Of a DNA stretch of 39,376 nt, positions 23,136 to 31,984 are shown in pieces. The stretch lies in contig JAQURG010000031.1 of assembly GCA_028715725.1 (NCBI GenBank), positions 1-39,376 on the forward strand. Reading direction: 5' to 3'. Source of the stretch: Methylococcales bacterium (lineage in GTDB: Bacteria > Pseudomonadota > Gammaproteobacteria > Methylococcales > Methylomonadaceae). The notes under the pieces were generated by a model. That model saw only the letters and a program-made list of their open reading frames with translations. It searched no databases and was not told where the DNA came from. The number at the start of each line of letters is the position of its first letter. Position 1 is the stretch's first letter. The position numbers and the translations under genes were made by a program.

Positions 23136-24419
23136 ATGAATGATCACAACTTTTTTCCAAGTGGGTCGACAACATTAATCCAGATTGATGTTAAAGATCT
23201 TAGGGTAGGCATGTATGTCGCCAAGCTTGATAAACCCTGGTTAGAAAGTAATTTCTGGTTCCAGGGTTTCGAGCTGAAAAACCAGGCGGACATTGATGCC
23301 GTTAGCGAACAATGTAAATTTGTTTTTGTTGATGTGCTTAAACAAAACAAGGCTCTTAAATACGAACCCAGAAAAGATGGCCCTGGAAATTTGACGTATC
23401 CAAAAGAGTGGCTGAAGAGTGCTCCTCCCAAAAAAATCGCGTCTTTTAATCAAGAGGCTGAAAATGCCGGCTATGTTTATCATCAGACCAGTGATTTGGT
23501 AAAAAGCTTTATGGATGAGGTAAGGCTGGGCGGCAGTATCAATGTGGTGATGGCTAAAAAAGCCATCGCTGAATGTGTTAATAGCGTTCTGCGGTCACCT
23601 GATGCAATTCTATGGATGACCCAATTAAAACAACGTGATCTTTATACATCACAGCACAGCATGAACGTGGCTATTTTAGCTATTGCCATGGGCCGCCATC
23701 TCAATCTTTCGGTTACAGATATTAATAATCTGGGGTTGTGCGGCATGATGCATGACATGGGCAAGATGCGCATTCCTCTGGAAATTTTAAATAAACCGGG
23801 CAGATTTACTCCTGAAGAAGCCAGAATCATGAATACCCATCCTGAAGTGGGCGCACGCTTGTTGATGTCCAGCCGCGACATGTATGAAGGAGCAATAGAT
23901 GTTGCTTACAGCCATCATGAATGGGTGAACGGCACAGGCTACCCCCGCAAATTAACCGCAGAACAAACTACGCCCTTTACAAAAATAGTAACTATTGTCG
24001 ATATGTATGATGCTATGACCAGCGACCGTATTTACCAGAAGGGTAGAACTCATCTTGACGCAACCAGCGTGATGACCAAGCTTTGCGGCACCCAGCTGGA
24101 TCCGGGACTGACCTATAAGTTTATTGAATGTATGGGCATTTATCCGCCGGGTAGCGTAGTGGAAATGACTAATGGCGAAATCGCCATTGTTGCCGAAGTT
24201 AATCACGAGAAAAAACTTAAGCCCAGGGTTATTTTATTGCTGGATGAAAACAAACAGCCCAGACCGGAACGCATCATGGATTTGTCCAAAATGGACCTGG
24301 ACGCGAGCGGTCAAATTTATGCTATCAGGAAAGTCATTAAAGCTGATGAGCACAACATCGACTTGAATAAATATTACCAGAACAGGTTGATTGAAAAAGC
24401 GCTGGAGTCAGCTTCATAA
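23136..24419 (+). CDS. HD-GYP cyclic-di-GMP phosphodiesterase (DUF3391 + HD-GYP)
   Basis: 427 residues. The N-terminal ~130 residues match DUF3391 (IQIDVKDLRVGMYVAKLDKP, CKFVFVDVLKQ), which often precedes HD-GYP. The HD-GYP domain has H206-D207 in MHDMGKMRIPLEILNKPG, then THPEVGARLL, YSHHEWVNGTGYPRKL (GYP at 268-270) and IVDMYDAMTSDRIYQKG. These residues form the metal site that cleaves c-di-GMP to pGpG/GMP. The C-terminal part (about 330-427) carries a beta-rich tail found in this subgroup. No receiver or membrane domain, so it is cytosolic and its input is unclear. Single gene, closed by a strong terminator. Confidence 0.93.
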   Translation: MNDHNFFPSGSTTLIQIDVKDLRVGMYVAKLDKPWLESNFWFQGFELKNQADIDAVSEQCKFVFVDVLKQNKALKYEPRKDGPGNLTYPKEWLKSAPPKKIASFNQEAENAGYVYHQTSDLVKSFMDEVRLGGSINVVMAKKAIAECVNSVLRSPDAILWMTQLKQRDLYTSQHSMNVAILAIAMGRHLNLSVTDINNLGLCGMMHDMGKMRIPLEILNKPGRFTPEEARIMNTHPEVGARLLMSSRDMYEGAIDVAYSHHEWVNGTGYPRKLTAEQTTPFTKIVTIVDMYDAMTSDRIYQKGRTHLDATSVMTKLCGTQLDPGLTYKFIECMGIYPPGSVVEMTNGEIAIVAEVNHEKKLKPRVILLLDENKQPRPERIMDLSKMDLDASGQIYAIRKVIKADEHNIDLNKYYQNRLIEKALESAS

Positions 24420-24454
24420 ATCACATACATTCGGCTTCTTCAATTCACTTCTAC

Positions 24455-24502
24455 GGGGCAAATCAACCGCGGGCAGGTTGATTTGCCCCATCGGTTCTTT
24501 TT
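24455..24502 (+). terminator. Rho-independent terminator after HD-GYP gene
   Basis: GGGGCAAATCAACC (24455-24468) pairs perfectly with GGTTGATTTGCCCC (24476-24489) around a 7-base loop; TTCTTTTT follows after a short spacer. It separates the HD-GYP gene from the sulP-hyf operon. Confidence 0.88.
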
Positions 24503-24576
24503 AACTGTTCTTGTTTTAGCATCGGGATATCCTAAAGATACATAATAATCATTGTATTATAAAAATATCAGGTTTT

Positions 24577-24592
24577 TGGCATGGTTTTCGCT
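24577..24592 (+). promoter_or_regulatory. Sigma-54-like promoter before sulP-hyf operon
   Basis: TGGCATGGTTTTCGCT has GG and GC 10 bases apart, close to TGGCAC-N5-TTGC with CG for TG in the -12 element. It is 40 bases before the first SulP start. It may be coincidental; an AT-rich sigma-70 promoter could lie in 24541-24570. Confidence 0.35.
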
Positions 24593-24632
24593 TATAGCCA
24601 AGGGGACTATATTTTTTAATCATGAGGACTGT

Positions 24633-26318
24633 ATGGCTGAAGTTCCCGTTTCAACAGTACCTAAAACCGGGCTGGCTGGATTAAAAGAAAATTGGCATAG
24701 CGATTTACTGTCCGGATTTCTGGTTTTTCTTATTGCCTTGCCGCTCTGTTTGGGCATATCGATGGCTTCCGGCTTTCCGCCGTCGGCCGGTATCATTACC
24801 GCTATTATCGGCGGAGTGCTGGTTTCGCGTATTAGCGGTTCCTTTGTCACTATTAATGGGCCTGCCGCCGGTTTAATTGTGGTGGTGCTCGGTGCGGTAC
24901 AAGAGCTGGGCGAAGGCGATGCAATGGCAGGGTATCGCTACGCACTGGCCGCTATTGTACTTGCCAGCGTGCTACAGATTCTGATGGGCTTTTTTAAAAT
25001 GGGCCGGCTCAGTTCCTTTTTTCCGGCATCGGTGATACACGGCATGTTAGCAGCTATTGGGATTATTATCATGGCTAAACAGATCCACGTCATGCTCGGC
25101 ACTACACCGGAAAAAGGCAGCAGTCTGTTTTCGACCATTGCGCAGATTCCACACAGCGTTCTGAACCCCAATCATGAGATTGCCGTTATCGGCCTGACCG
25201 GACTGCTGATATTGGTTATTTGGTCAATGTTAAAAAATCCGGCTTTAAAAATGATTCCGGCGCCGCTTATTGTGGTATTGGCGGGAATGGGCTTAGCGCG
25301 ATATTTTGATCTGGAACATGAACACATGTATCTGTTTTTGCCTGATGCGCATTTTTTAGCTCATCACGAAGAAACGGTCGGACCAAAGTTTCTGGTCGCG
25401 ATTTCCGAAAACTTTATGTCCAGTTTTTATTTTCCCGATTTTTCAAAAGTTGCTACATTGGAGTTCTGGGAAGCCGTTATTAGCATCAGCCTGGTTGGCA
25501 GCCTGGAGAGTTTGCTTAGCGCCATGGCGGTGGACAAACTGGATCCGTTTAAACGTCATTCCAATCTTGATCGCGACCTGGCGGCGGTCGGGGCAGGTAA
25601 TCTGGTGGCCGGCTTAGTCGGCGGCCTGCCAATGATAGCGGAGATTGTACGTAGTTCAGCTAACGTAAGTAATGGAGCAAAAACGCAGTGGGCGAACTTC
25701 TTCCACGGCACATTCATGTTGTTATTCGTAGTGCTGTTTCCACGGCTGATTCATAGCATTCCTCTGGCCGCACTGGCTGCGTTGCTGGTTTATACCGGTT
25801 TTCGCCTGGCTTCGCCTAAAGAGTTCGCTAAAGTCATGGGTGTTGGTAAAGAACAGTTATTCATGTTCGTCGTTACGATTATCGGTGTACTGGCAACCGA
25901 TCTATTGATCGGTGTCGCTATCGGTATCTTGACCAAATTTGCTATTCACATGCTGCGGGGGGTCAGGCTAAACAATCTGTTCAAAATCCATTTTGCTATT
26001 GAGAAAAAAGAGCCCGATACGGCTATAGTCAGCATTGTCGGCGCTGCAATTTTTTCTAATTTCATGTCGCTGAAGACCGCTTTAGCCAATCTGGAAAAGG
26101 GCGAAACAGTTATCTTTCAAATGAATAATGCTTATTTGCTTGATCATACCGTGATGGAGTTCCTTCATGATTTTCAGCATAAATATGAGGGAAATGGCGG
26201 TAAATGCATATTTTATGGGCTTGAATATCACGATACCTATTCAAGACATCCTTTAGCAGCGCGCAGAATGAGGCGGGATAATATGAGTCGCCGCAAAAGT
26301 GACCATTATGGCGTCTAG
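24633..26318 (+). CDS. SulP-family anion transporter, copy 1
   Basis: 561 residues from ATG 24633, which follows GAGGAC at a good distance; an earlier ATG at 24552 lacks a site and adds a segment not shared with copy 2. About 10-12 membrane spans in the SulP/SLC26 fold: SGFLVFLIALPLCLGISMAS, GFPPSAGIITAIIGG, VTINGPAAGLIVVVL, SISLVGSLESLLSAMAVDKL. The C-terminal ~110 residues are a STAS-like domain (AIVSIVGAAIFSNFMSLKTA onward). SulP proteins take up sulfate or bicarbonate using Na+ or H+; the substrate cannot be read from sequence. First gene of an eight-gene codirectional run ending with hyfI. His/Glu-rich insert (about 225-255) near HEHMYLFLPDAHFLAHHEE is absent from copy 2. Confidence 0.9.
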   Translation: MAEVPVSTVPKTGLAGLKENWHSDLLSGFLVFLIALPLCLGISMASGFPPSAGIITAIIGGVLVSRISGSFVTINGPAAGLIVVVLGAVQELGEGDAMAGYRYALAAIVLASVLQILMGFFKMGRLSSFFPASVIHGMLAAIGIIIMAKQIHVMLGTTPEKGSSLFSTIAQIPHSVLNPNHEIAVIGLTGLLILVIWSMLKNPALKMIPAPLIVVLAGMGLARYFDLEHEHMYLFLPDAHFLAHHEETVGPKFLVAISENFMSSFYFPDFSKVATLEFWEAVISISLVGSLESLLSAMAVDKLDPFKRHSNLDRDLAAVGAGNLVAGLVGGLPMIAEIVRSSANVSNGAKTQWANFFHGTFMLLFVVLFPRLIHSIPLAALAALLVYTGFRLASPKEFAKVMGVGKEQLFMFVVTIIGVLATDLLIGVAIGILTKFAIHMLRGVRLNNLFKIHFAIEKKEPDTAIVSIVGAAIFSNFMSLKTALANLEKGETVIFQMNNAYLLDHTVMEFLHDFQHKYEGNGGKCIFYGLEYHDTYSRHPLAARRMRRDNMSRRKSDHYGV

Positions 26319-26492
26319 TTCGCTGTTTCCTGGTAGAGCCATGCAGGAGCTATTGCCGTCATTCGTATAGTTAAAGCCGAGCAAAGGCTAACCCTATCGA
26401 CATAGCCGGGTTTATTGTCAGTGCTACAGTGATATAGTGACTGTCTGAAAATCAATTTAAAGACATGCTATTCACAATAAACGAGGATTTTT

Positions 26493-28091
26493 ATGAATAA
26501 ACCATCCCTTCCAACGATACCTCAAACCGGACTGGCGGGTTTAAAAGAAAACTGGCGACATGACTTACAGTCAGGATTTCTGGTTTTTCTTATCGCTTTG
26601 CCTCTGTGCCTCGGCATATCAGTGGCTTCCGGCTTTCCACCATCGGCAGGGATTATCACCGCTATTATCGGGGGATTATTGGTCTCTCGTATTAATGGCT
26701 CTTATTTAACGATTAATGGGCCGGCTGCGGGTTTGATTGTCGTGGTTTTGGCGGCTGTGCAGGCGCTGGGTGAAGGCGACGCTATGGCCGGGTACCGTTA
26801 TACGCTGGCAGCCATTGTAGTGGCCAGTATTTTTCAGATTTTGATGGGAATATTCAGGATGGGGCAGTTGAGTTCCTTTTTTCCCACGTCTGTGGTGCAT
26901 GGGATGCTGGCTGCGATTGGACTTATTATTATCGCCACACAATCCCACGTCATGCTGGGAGTCACTCCGGAATCAGGCAATCTGTTTTCGGTTATCGCCC
27001 AGATTCCGCAGAGCTTGCTTAGTATGAATACGGATATTGTTCTTATCAGTTCTTTAGGTTTGCTAATACTGATGATATGGCCGTTAATCGAAAGCAGGAT
27101 TCCCGCTCCGGTGATTGTGGTGTTGACAGGCATTGTATTTGCCTGGCATTTTGATTTGGCTCAAGACAACTCGACCTCCGGCAGGTCGAATTATCTGGTT
27201 GCGATTCCTGATAATTTTTGGGCCGGCTTTTACTTTCCCGACTTTTCGAAATTTAACACGATAGCCTTTTGGGAAGCTGTGCTTAGCATCAGTCTAGTGG
27301 GCAGTCTTGAAAGTTTACTAAGCGCGACAGCGGTCGATAAACTCGATCCTTATAAGCGGGGTTCCGATCTTGATCGAGACTTGACAGCGGTAGGCATAGG
27401 CAATATGGCGGCTGGCTTGGTCGGCGGCTTGCCGATGATTGCAGAAATTGTCCGTAGCTCGGCGAATATTGATAACGGGGCGAAGACGGCCTGGGCAAAT
27501 TTTTTCCATAGCTTGATATTACTCATTTTCGTCGTGCTGTTTACCGGTCTTATTCAGAGCATTCCATTAGCTTCATTAGCGGCATTACTGGTTTATACCG
27601 GCTATCGTTTAGCCTCGCCTGCAACATTCGCCAGAGTTCTGGATGTCGGCAAAGAGCAATTATTAATATTTGTGGTGACTATTATCGGAGTATTAGCGAC
27701 CGATTTATTAATCGGCGTAGCCTTGGGTATTGTTGTAAAACTGGCCATTAATCTGGCGAGAGGGGTTTGGCCTAATAATCTGTTCAGGATTCACTTTACT
27801 ATCCAGCCACAAGATAACGATACCCTGGTTATCAAGTTATCAGGTTCCGCTCTGTTTTCCAACTTTCTACCGTTAAAAAAAGCACTCGCCGGGCTGGATA
27901 AAGGCAAAACTATTATTTTCGATTTTTCGGACGGTTACCTGATTGATCATACTGTTATGGAATTTATCCATGATTTCAAGCAGAACTATGAAGCTCAGGG
28001 CGGACAATGCCGCAAAGTCGGTAAAGCGCTGGAAACGTTTTCAGATCATGCACTGGCCGCGCGGTTAATGACTGTCGACGATAGAAAGTGA
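26493..28091 (+). CDS. SulP-family anion transporter, copy 2
   Basis: 532 residues, a clear paralogue of the preceding gene with nearly the same N terminus (TGLAGLKENWRHDLQSGFLV, GFPPSAGIITAIIGG), SulP core and STAS-like tail (VIKLSGSALFSNFLPLKKAL). It lacks the His/Glu-rich loop of copy 1. GAGGATTT precedes the ATG. It ends 34 bases before hyfB, so it is likely cotranscribed with the complex I-like genes. Tandem SulP genes joined to such a complex suggest energised bicarbonate (or sulfate) uptake; this is inference from gene order. Confidence 0.9.
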   Translation: MNKPSLPTIPQTGLAGLKENWRHDLQSGFLVFLIALPLCLGISVASGFPPSAGIITAIIGGLLVSRINGSYLTINGPAAGLIVVVLAAVQALGEGDAMAGYRYTLAAIVVASIFQILMGIFRMGQLSSFFPTSVVHGMLAAIGLIIIATQSHVMLGVTPESGNLFSVIAQIPQSLLSMNTDIVLISSLGLLILMIWPLIESRIPAPVIVVLTGIVFAWHFDLAQDNSTSGRSNYLVAIPDNFWAGFYFPDFSKFNTIAFWEAVLSISLVGSLESLLSATAVDKLDPYKRGSDLDRDLTAVGIGNMAAGLVGGLPMIAEIVRSSANIDNGAKTAWANFFHSLILLIFVVLFTGLIQSIPLASLAALLVYTGYRLASPATFARVLDVGKEQLLIFVVTIIGVLATDLLIGVALGIVVKLAINLARGVWPNNLFRIHFTIQPQDNDTLVIKLSGSALFSNFLPLKKALAGLDKGKTIIFDFSDGYLIDHTVMEFIHDFKQNYEAQGGQCRKVGKALETFSDHALAARLMTVDDRK

Positions 28092-28125
28092 TTCCGGATT
28101 TCAGATATTACACAGCGAGAATTTC

Positions 28126-30252
28126 ATGATCCTTGTATTAGCTTACTGTGCAGTACTTTTAAGCTTCGCTTCAGGCCTGCTGGCGCTGCTGATGAATCAG
28201 CGTCCGGTTTTGGTGAAGCTTAACGAGTACAGGTTTAAAAAATTTCCGGATAGCTACCAATTCGGCCGTTCTGTGATTGAAAAAAATTTAAAAGAAAGGC
28301 GATATCCGCACGCGCTCAGGCGAAGTGTTTTTGTATTGCTGGGTCTTTCCGGTCTTTTTGCAGTTCTGGCCGGTTTAAGTGTCCTGATCAGTCAAGACAT
28401 CATTAACGATCAACTGAGCTTAGGCCTGCCTTGGCTGCCCTGGCATGTGCGTTTCGATGGATTGTCCGGGTTCTTTTTTCTGATCATTGGCATTGCAGTC
28501 TGTGCGGTTAGCTTTTATGGCCCCGGCTATGTGAGCAGTTATAAGGAAAGTGAGCATCCCTTCGCCGTTCTGGGTTTGTTTACCGGATTGTTTGTGGCAG
28601 GCATGCTCCTGGTGCTGCTGGCCGATGATGCCTTCTTCTTTATGATTGCCTGGGAGTTGATGTCGGTAGCCAGCTATTTTCTGGTCGCGTTTCAACATGA
28701 AAATCCCGCCAATCGCCATGCCGCCTTTCTTTATTTATTGATGGCCGAAGTCGGCGCATTGGCGATTATTCTGGGTTTTGGCGTACTGGCCAGCTTCTCT
28801 GACGGCTTCACTTTTGACGCCTTGCGTGAATCCGGGTTATCCGTAACATGGGCCAGTATCGCTTTCGTATTGGCTTTGCTGGGGTTTGGCATGAAAGCGG
28901 GAATAGTTCCGGTTCATGTCTGGTTGCCGGAAGCGCATCCGGTAGCGCCCTCCCATATTTCTGCGCTGATGAGCGGCGTGATGCTTAAAGTCGCATTATA
29001 TGGCCTGATCCGTTTCTGTTTTGATTTGCTCGGCGATGTGCACTGGCAATGGGGCGTCGTGCTGCTGATTCTGGGGACTTTTTCAGCGTTGGGCGGCATT
29101 CTGTACGCCATGATGCAACCCAATCTGAAACGCCTGTTAGCTTATAGTTCGGTTGAAAATATCGGCATTATTTTTATGGTGCTGGGTCTATCCATGATTT
29201 TTATGGCAAACGGCCATCCGCAACTGGCGGCGCTGGGTTTTCTGGCCGCTATGTTCCATGCTTTCAACCATGCCTTGTTTAAAAATTTATTGTTTCTGGG
29301 CGCGGGCATCATTCAGCATCAAACGCATGAGCTGAATATCGACTTGATGGGGGGGCTGATCAAGAAAATGCCGCAAACCAGCAAGTTATTTTTGGTGGGC
29401 TGCATGAGCATTTCTTCATTGCCGCTGTTTAACGGCTTTGTTTCGGAATGGCTGGCTTTTCAAACCGCATTGCAGGTTGATGTGCTGGATAATGGTGTAT
29501 TGCGCAGTCTGATTCCGGTTTCGGCTGCGGCCCTGGCGCTAACAGCGGCGTTAGCTGCCGCATGTTTTGTCAAAGTCTTCGGGCTGATTTTCCTGGGGCA
29601 ATCCCGCTCGCGACACAGTGAAAAAGCCCATGAAGTCCGTGATAAAGGAATGCTGGCGGGTCCTGCTTTACTGGCCGGATTATGTTTCTTCATCGGGATA
29701 TTTCCCGGCATCATCATTCATTTAATCAATAATGTTTCCGGCCAACTGTTAGGGCAAACCTTGCCGAATGATACTGCTTTAGGTTGGCTGTGGCTGGCTC
29801 CTGTTTCTGCTGAGCAGGCTTCCTATTCTGCGCCTCTGGTGCTAATGGGCGCGCTCATAGCCGGAAGCGTTTGTTATTGGTTCTTACGCCGCAATCCATT
29901 AACCGTTATGCGCAGAGCTGAAACCTGGGATTGCGGGTTTGGCGGCTTAACGCCGCGTATGCAGTATAGCTCCAGCGCCTTTACCATGCCTATCCGACGG
30001 ATTTTCTCCAAAGTCTGGATTATAGACGAGCAGATTAATAAAGAAATGCAGGGCGCCCTGGATCAGGATGTAGCGGCGGTGCATTATCAACTGCATATTC
30101 AGGACCACAGCTGGCCGCGCTTGTATCAACCCATAGCACGAGGAGTCAGCAGTTTGGCCAAACAGGTTGGACGCATTCAAACAGGCAATATCCGGACTTA
30201 TCTCGGTTATTCGTTTGTAACCTTAATAGTATTGTTATGGGTGATCAGCTAA
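28126..30252 (+). CDS. hyfB: HyfB-like antiporter-type membrane subunit
   Basis: 708 residues, NuoL/MrpA family in its hydrogenase-4 HyfB form, with about 16 spans. The proton-channel residues are present: Glu in MIAWELMSVASYFLVAF, Lys in LGFGMKAGIVPVHVWLPEAH, and a second Lys in ALMSGVMLKVALYGLIR. The His/Lys region (FLAAMFHAFNHALFKNLLFL) and the C-terminal amphipathic part ETWDCGFGGLTPRMQYSSSA typical of HyfB are there. It should move H+ or Na+ as part of the complex encoded by the next five genes. Confidence 0.9.
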   Translation: MILVLAYCAVLLSFASGLLALLMNQRPVLVKLNEYRFKKFPDSYQFGRSVIEKNLKERRYPHALRRSVFVLLGLSGLFAVLAGLSVLISQDIINDQLSLGLPWLPWHVRFDGLSGFFFLIIGIAVCAVSFYGPGYVSSYKESEHPFAVLGLFTGLFVAGMLLVLLADDAFFFMIAWELMSVASYFLVAFQHENPANRHAAFLYLLMAEVGALAIILGFGVLASFSDGFTFDALRESGLSVTWASIAFVLALLGFGMKAGIVPVHVWLPEAHPVAPSHISALMSGVMLKVALYGLIRFCFDLLGDVHWQWGVVLLILGTFSALGGILYAMMQPNLKRLLAYSSVENIGIIFMVLGLSMIFMANGHPQLAALGFLAAMFHAFNHALFKNLLFLGAGIIQHQTHELNIDLMGGLIKKMPQTSKLFLVGCMSISSLPLFNGFVSEWLAFQTALQVDVLDNGVLRSLIPVSAAALALTAALAAACFVKVFGLIFLGQSRSRHSEKAHEVRDKGMLAGPALLAGLCFFIGIFPGIIIHLINNVSGQLLGQTLPNDTALGWLWLAPVSAEQASYSAPLVLMGALIAGSVCYWFLRRNPLTVMRRAETWDCGFGGLTPRMQYSSSAFTMPIRRIFSKVWIIDEQINKEMQGALDQDVAAVHYQLHIQDHSWPRLYQPIARGVSSLAKQVGRIQTGNIRTYLGYSFVTLIVLLWVIS

Positions 30253-30313
30253 TGGTTAAAGATGATGCATTCGTAGGGCGCGCTGCGCACGCCTTAAAGG
30301 CTGGGGAAACACA

Positions 30314-31258
30314 ATGAACTGGTTAATCGCCATTTTACAAACTACGCTTTTTGTTGTGCTGGCGCCGTTATTGGCGGGCTGGATCAAGTGGTGCAAATGC
30401 CGTTTACAAAACCGCAAAGCGCCATCTTTACTTCAGCCCTACCGGGATTTAATCAAATTAACCAATAAACAACCGGTCGTTGCAGAACAGGCGTCATGGC
30501 TGTTTATCATAGCGCCTTATATTATATTTTCCGCGACTGTGCTGGCGGCAAGCGTTGTTCCGTTGATCGCTGTTGATCTACCCACCTCAGCCAGCGCGGA
30601 TGTCATTGTGATGGTGGGTTTTTTTGCCTTTGCGCGGTTTTTTCTGGCATTAGCCGGACTGGATATCGGCACGGCATTTGGCGGCATGGGCTCTTCCAGG
30701 GAAATGACCATTTCTTCACTGGCGGAACCCGCTATGTTAATGGCCATTTTTACGCTGACCATGACCGCTTCCACGACTAATTTATCGGGAGCAATTGCTC
30801 ACGTATTAAATGAAGGCATGATCCTGAGGCCTTCATTTGTATTTGCCCTGTTTGCCCTGGTCCTGGTTGCCATTGCGGAAACGGGGCGTGTTCCGGTCGA
30901 CAATCCTGCTACGCATCTGGAACTGACCATGATTCATGAGGCTATGATTCTTGAATACAGCGGCCGGCATCTGGCGCTGATTGAATGGGCAAGCCAGCTC
31001 AAACTGATGCTCTATGGCGTATTGATCGCCAATATCTTTTTCCCGTGGGGCATTGCCAAGACTCTTACTGCTGAAGCGTTAGGCTATGGTTTGCTGGCAA
31101 TCACAGGCAAACTGGTGCTATTGGCGATATTTCTGGCGTTAGCAGAGACGCTGGTTGCAAAAATGCGCTTGTTTCGGGTACAGGAATATCTCAGTTTTGC
31201 TTATTTGTTAGGACTGCTGGGCATGTTAAGTCACATCATTCTGGAGGCGGCGCGCTAA
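30314..31258 (+). CDS. hyfC: HyfC-like (NuoH-type) membrane subunit
   Basis: 314 residues, 8 spans. The NuoH/HycD/HyfC signature is clear: KCRLQNRKAPSLLQPYRDL, ALAGLDIGTAFGGMGSSREM, and AETGRVPVDNPATHLELTMI ahead of HEAMILEYSGRHLALIEWA. In complex I and Ech-type hydrogenases this subunit joins the soluble arm to the pumping arm, and its acidic residues carry protons from the redox site. All charged residues in those loops are kept here although the catalytic partner (HyfG-like) lacks nickel ligands. 61 bases separate it from hyfB; this gap has a small GC palindrome (GGGCGCGCTGCGCACGCC). Confidence 0.9.
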   Translation: MNWLIAILQTTLFVVLAPLLAGWIKWCKCRLQNRKAPSLLQPYRDLIKLTNKQPVVAEQASWLFIIAPYIIFSATVLAASVVPLIAVDLPTSASADVIVMVGFFAFARFFLALAGLDIGTAFGGMGSSREMTISSLAEPAMLMAIFTLTMTASTTNLSGAIAHVLNEGMILRPSFVFALFALVLVAIAETGRVPVDNPATHLELTMIHEAMILEYSGRHLALIEWASQLKLMLYGVLIANIFFPWGIAKTLTAEALGYGLLAITGKLVLLAIFLALAETLVAKMRLFRVQEYLSFAYLLGLLGMLSHIILEAAR

Positions 31259-31306
31259 GCACAAGGCTTCTCGCCCAGGACACCATTCATTTAAAGGCGG
31301 CAGACA

Positions 31307-31984
31307 ATGAATATTGAACAAACCGATTTTTATACGCAGGCCATTTTATCGATGGCGGCATTGGTAGGGCTCACCTCTTTTCTTATGTTAGGGCAGGGCA
31401 GGTTATTAAGGTTGATCTTTGTCTTTGCTCTACAGGGCTTGTTGCTCACCTTAACCACGGCATTAGCCGCATACAGTTTAAATAACCCTCATCTGTATAT
31501 TTCTGCCGTGCTGACTCTGGTGCTAAAGGTTATTTTTATCCCGTGGATGTTAAGGCGCGAAGTTTTGCACATGAACATGCATCGGGATATTGAGACTTTG
31601 AATAACAAGACTCTGGTGATGCTGGGCGGAGCGAGCTTAATGGTGTTCAGCTATTATGTTTTACATCCTATCGTGCAAACCACCTCGCCGGCCATGCTGA
31701 ATGCGCTGGCGGTCAGTCTTTCCGTAGTATTGTTAGGCATGCTGTTAATGATTTCACATCGTCAGGCAATTGCCCATGTCGTCGGGTTTATGTCGATAGA
31801 AAACGGTTTATTTTTTGCCGCTATCGTTGCCACAAAAGGAATGCCAATGGTGGTTGAATTGGGCGTGGCGTTCGACGTATTGGTTGCAGCGGTGCTGTTC
31901 GGCATTTTTTTCTTGCATATACGCACCAGTATCGATTCCCTGGACGTCGATCTGTTAAATCGTTTGCATGAGGTAGATAAATGA
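31307..31984 (+). CDS. hyfE: HyfE-like membrane subunit
   Basis: 225 residues, about 7 spans. The C-terminal half contains GFMSIENGLFFAAIVATKGM and PMVVELGVAFDVLVAAVLFG, the NuoK-like pair of helices with two membrane glutamates. HIRTSIDSLDVDLLNRLHEV closes the chain, as in HyfE. Its stop overlaps the next start (ATGA at 31981-31984). HyfE extends the ion path between HyfC and the antiporter subunits. Confidence 0.88.
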   Translation: MNIEQTDFYTQAILSMAALVGLTSFLMLGQGRLLRLIFVFALQGLLLTLTTALAAYSLNNPHLYISAVLTLVLKVIFIPWMLRREVLHMNMHRDIETLNNKTLVMLGGASLMVFSYYVLHPIVQTTSPAMLNALAVSLSVVLLGMLLMISHRQAIAHVVGFMSIENGLFFAAIVATKGMPMVVELGVAFDVLVAAVLFGIFFLHIRTSIDSLDVDLLNRLHEVDK

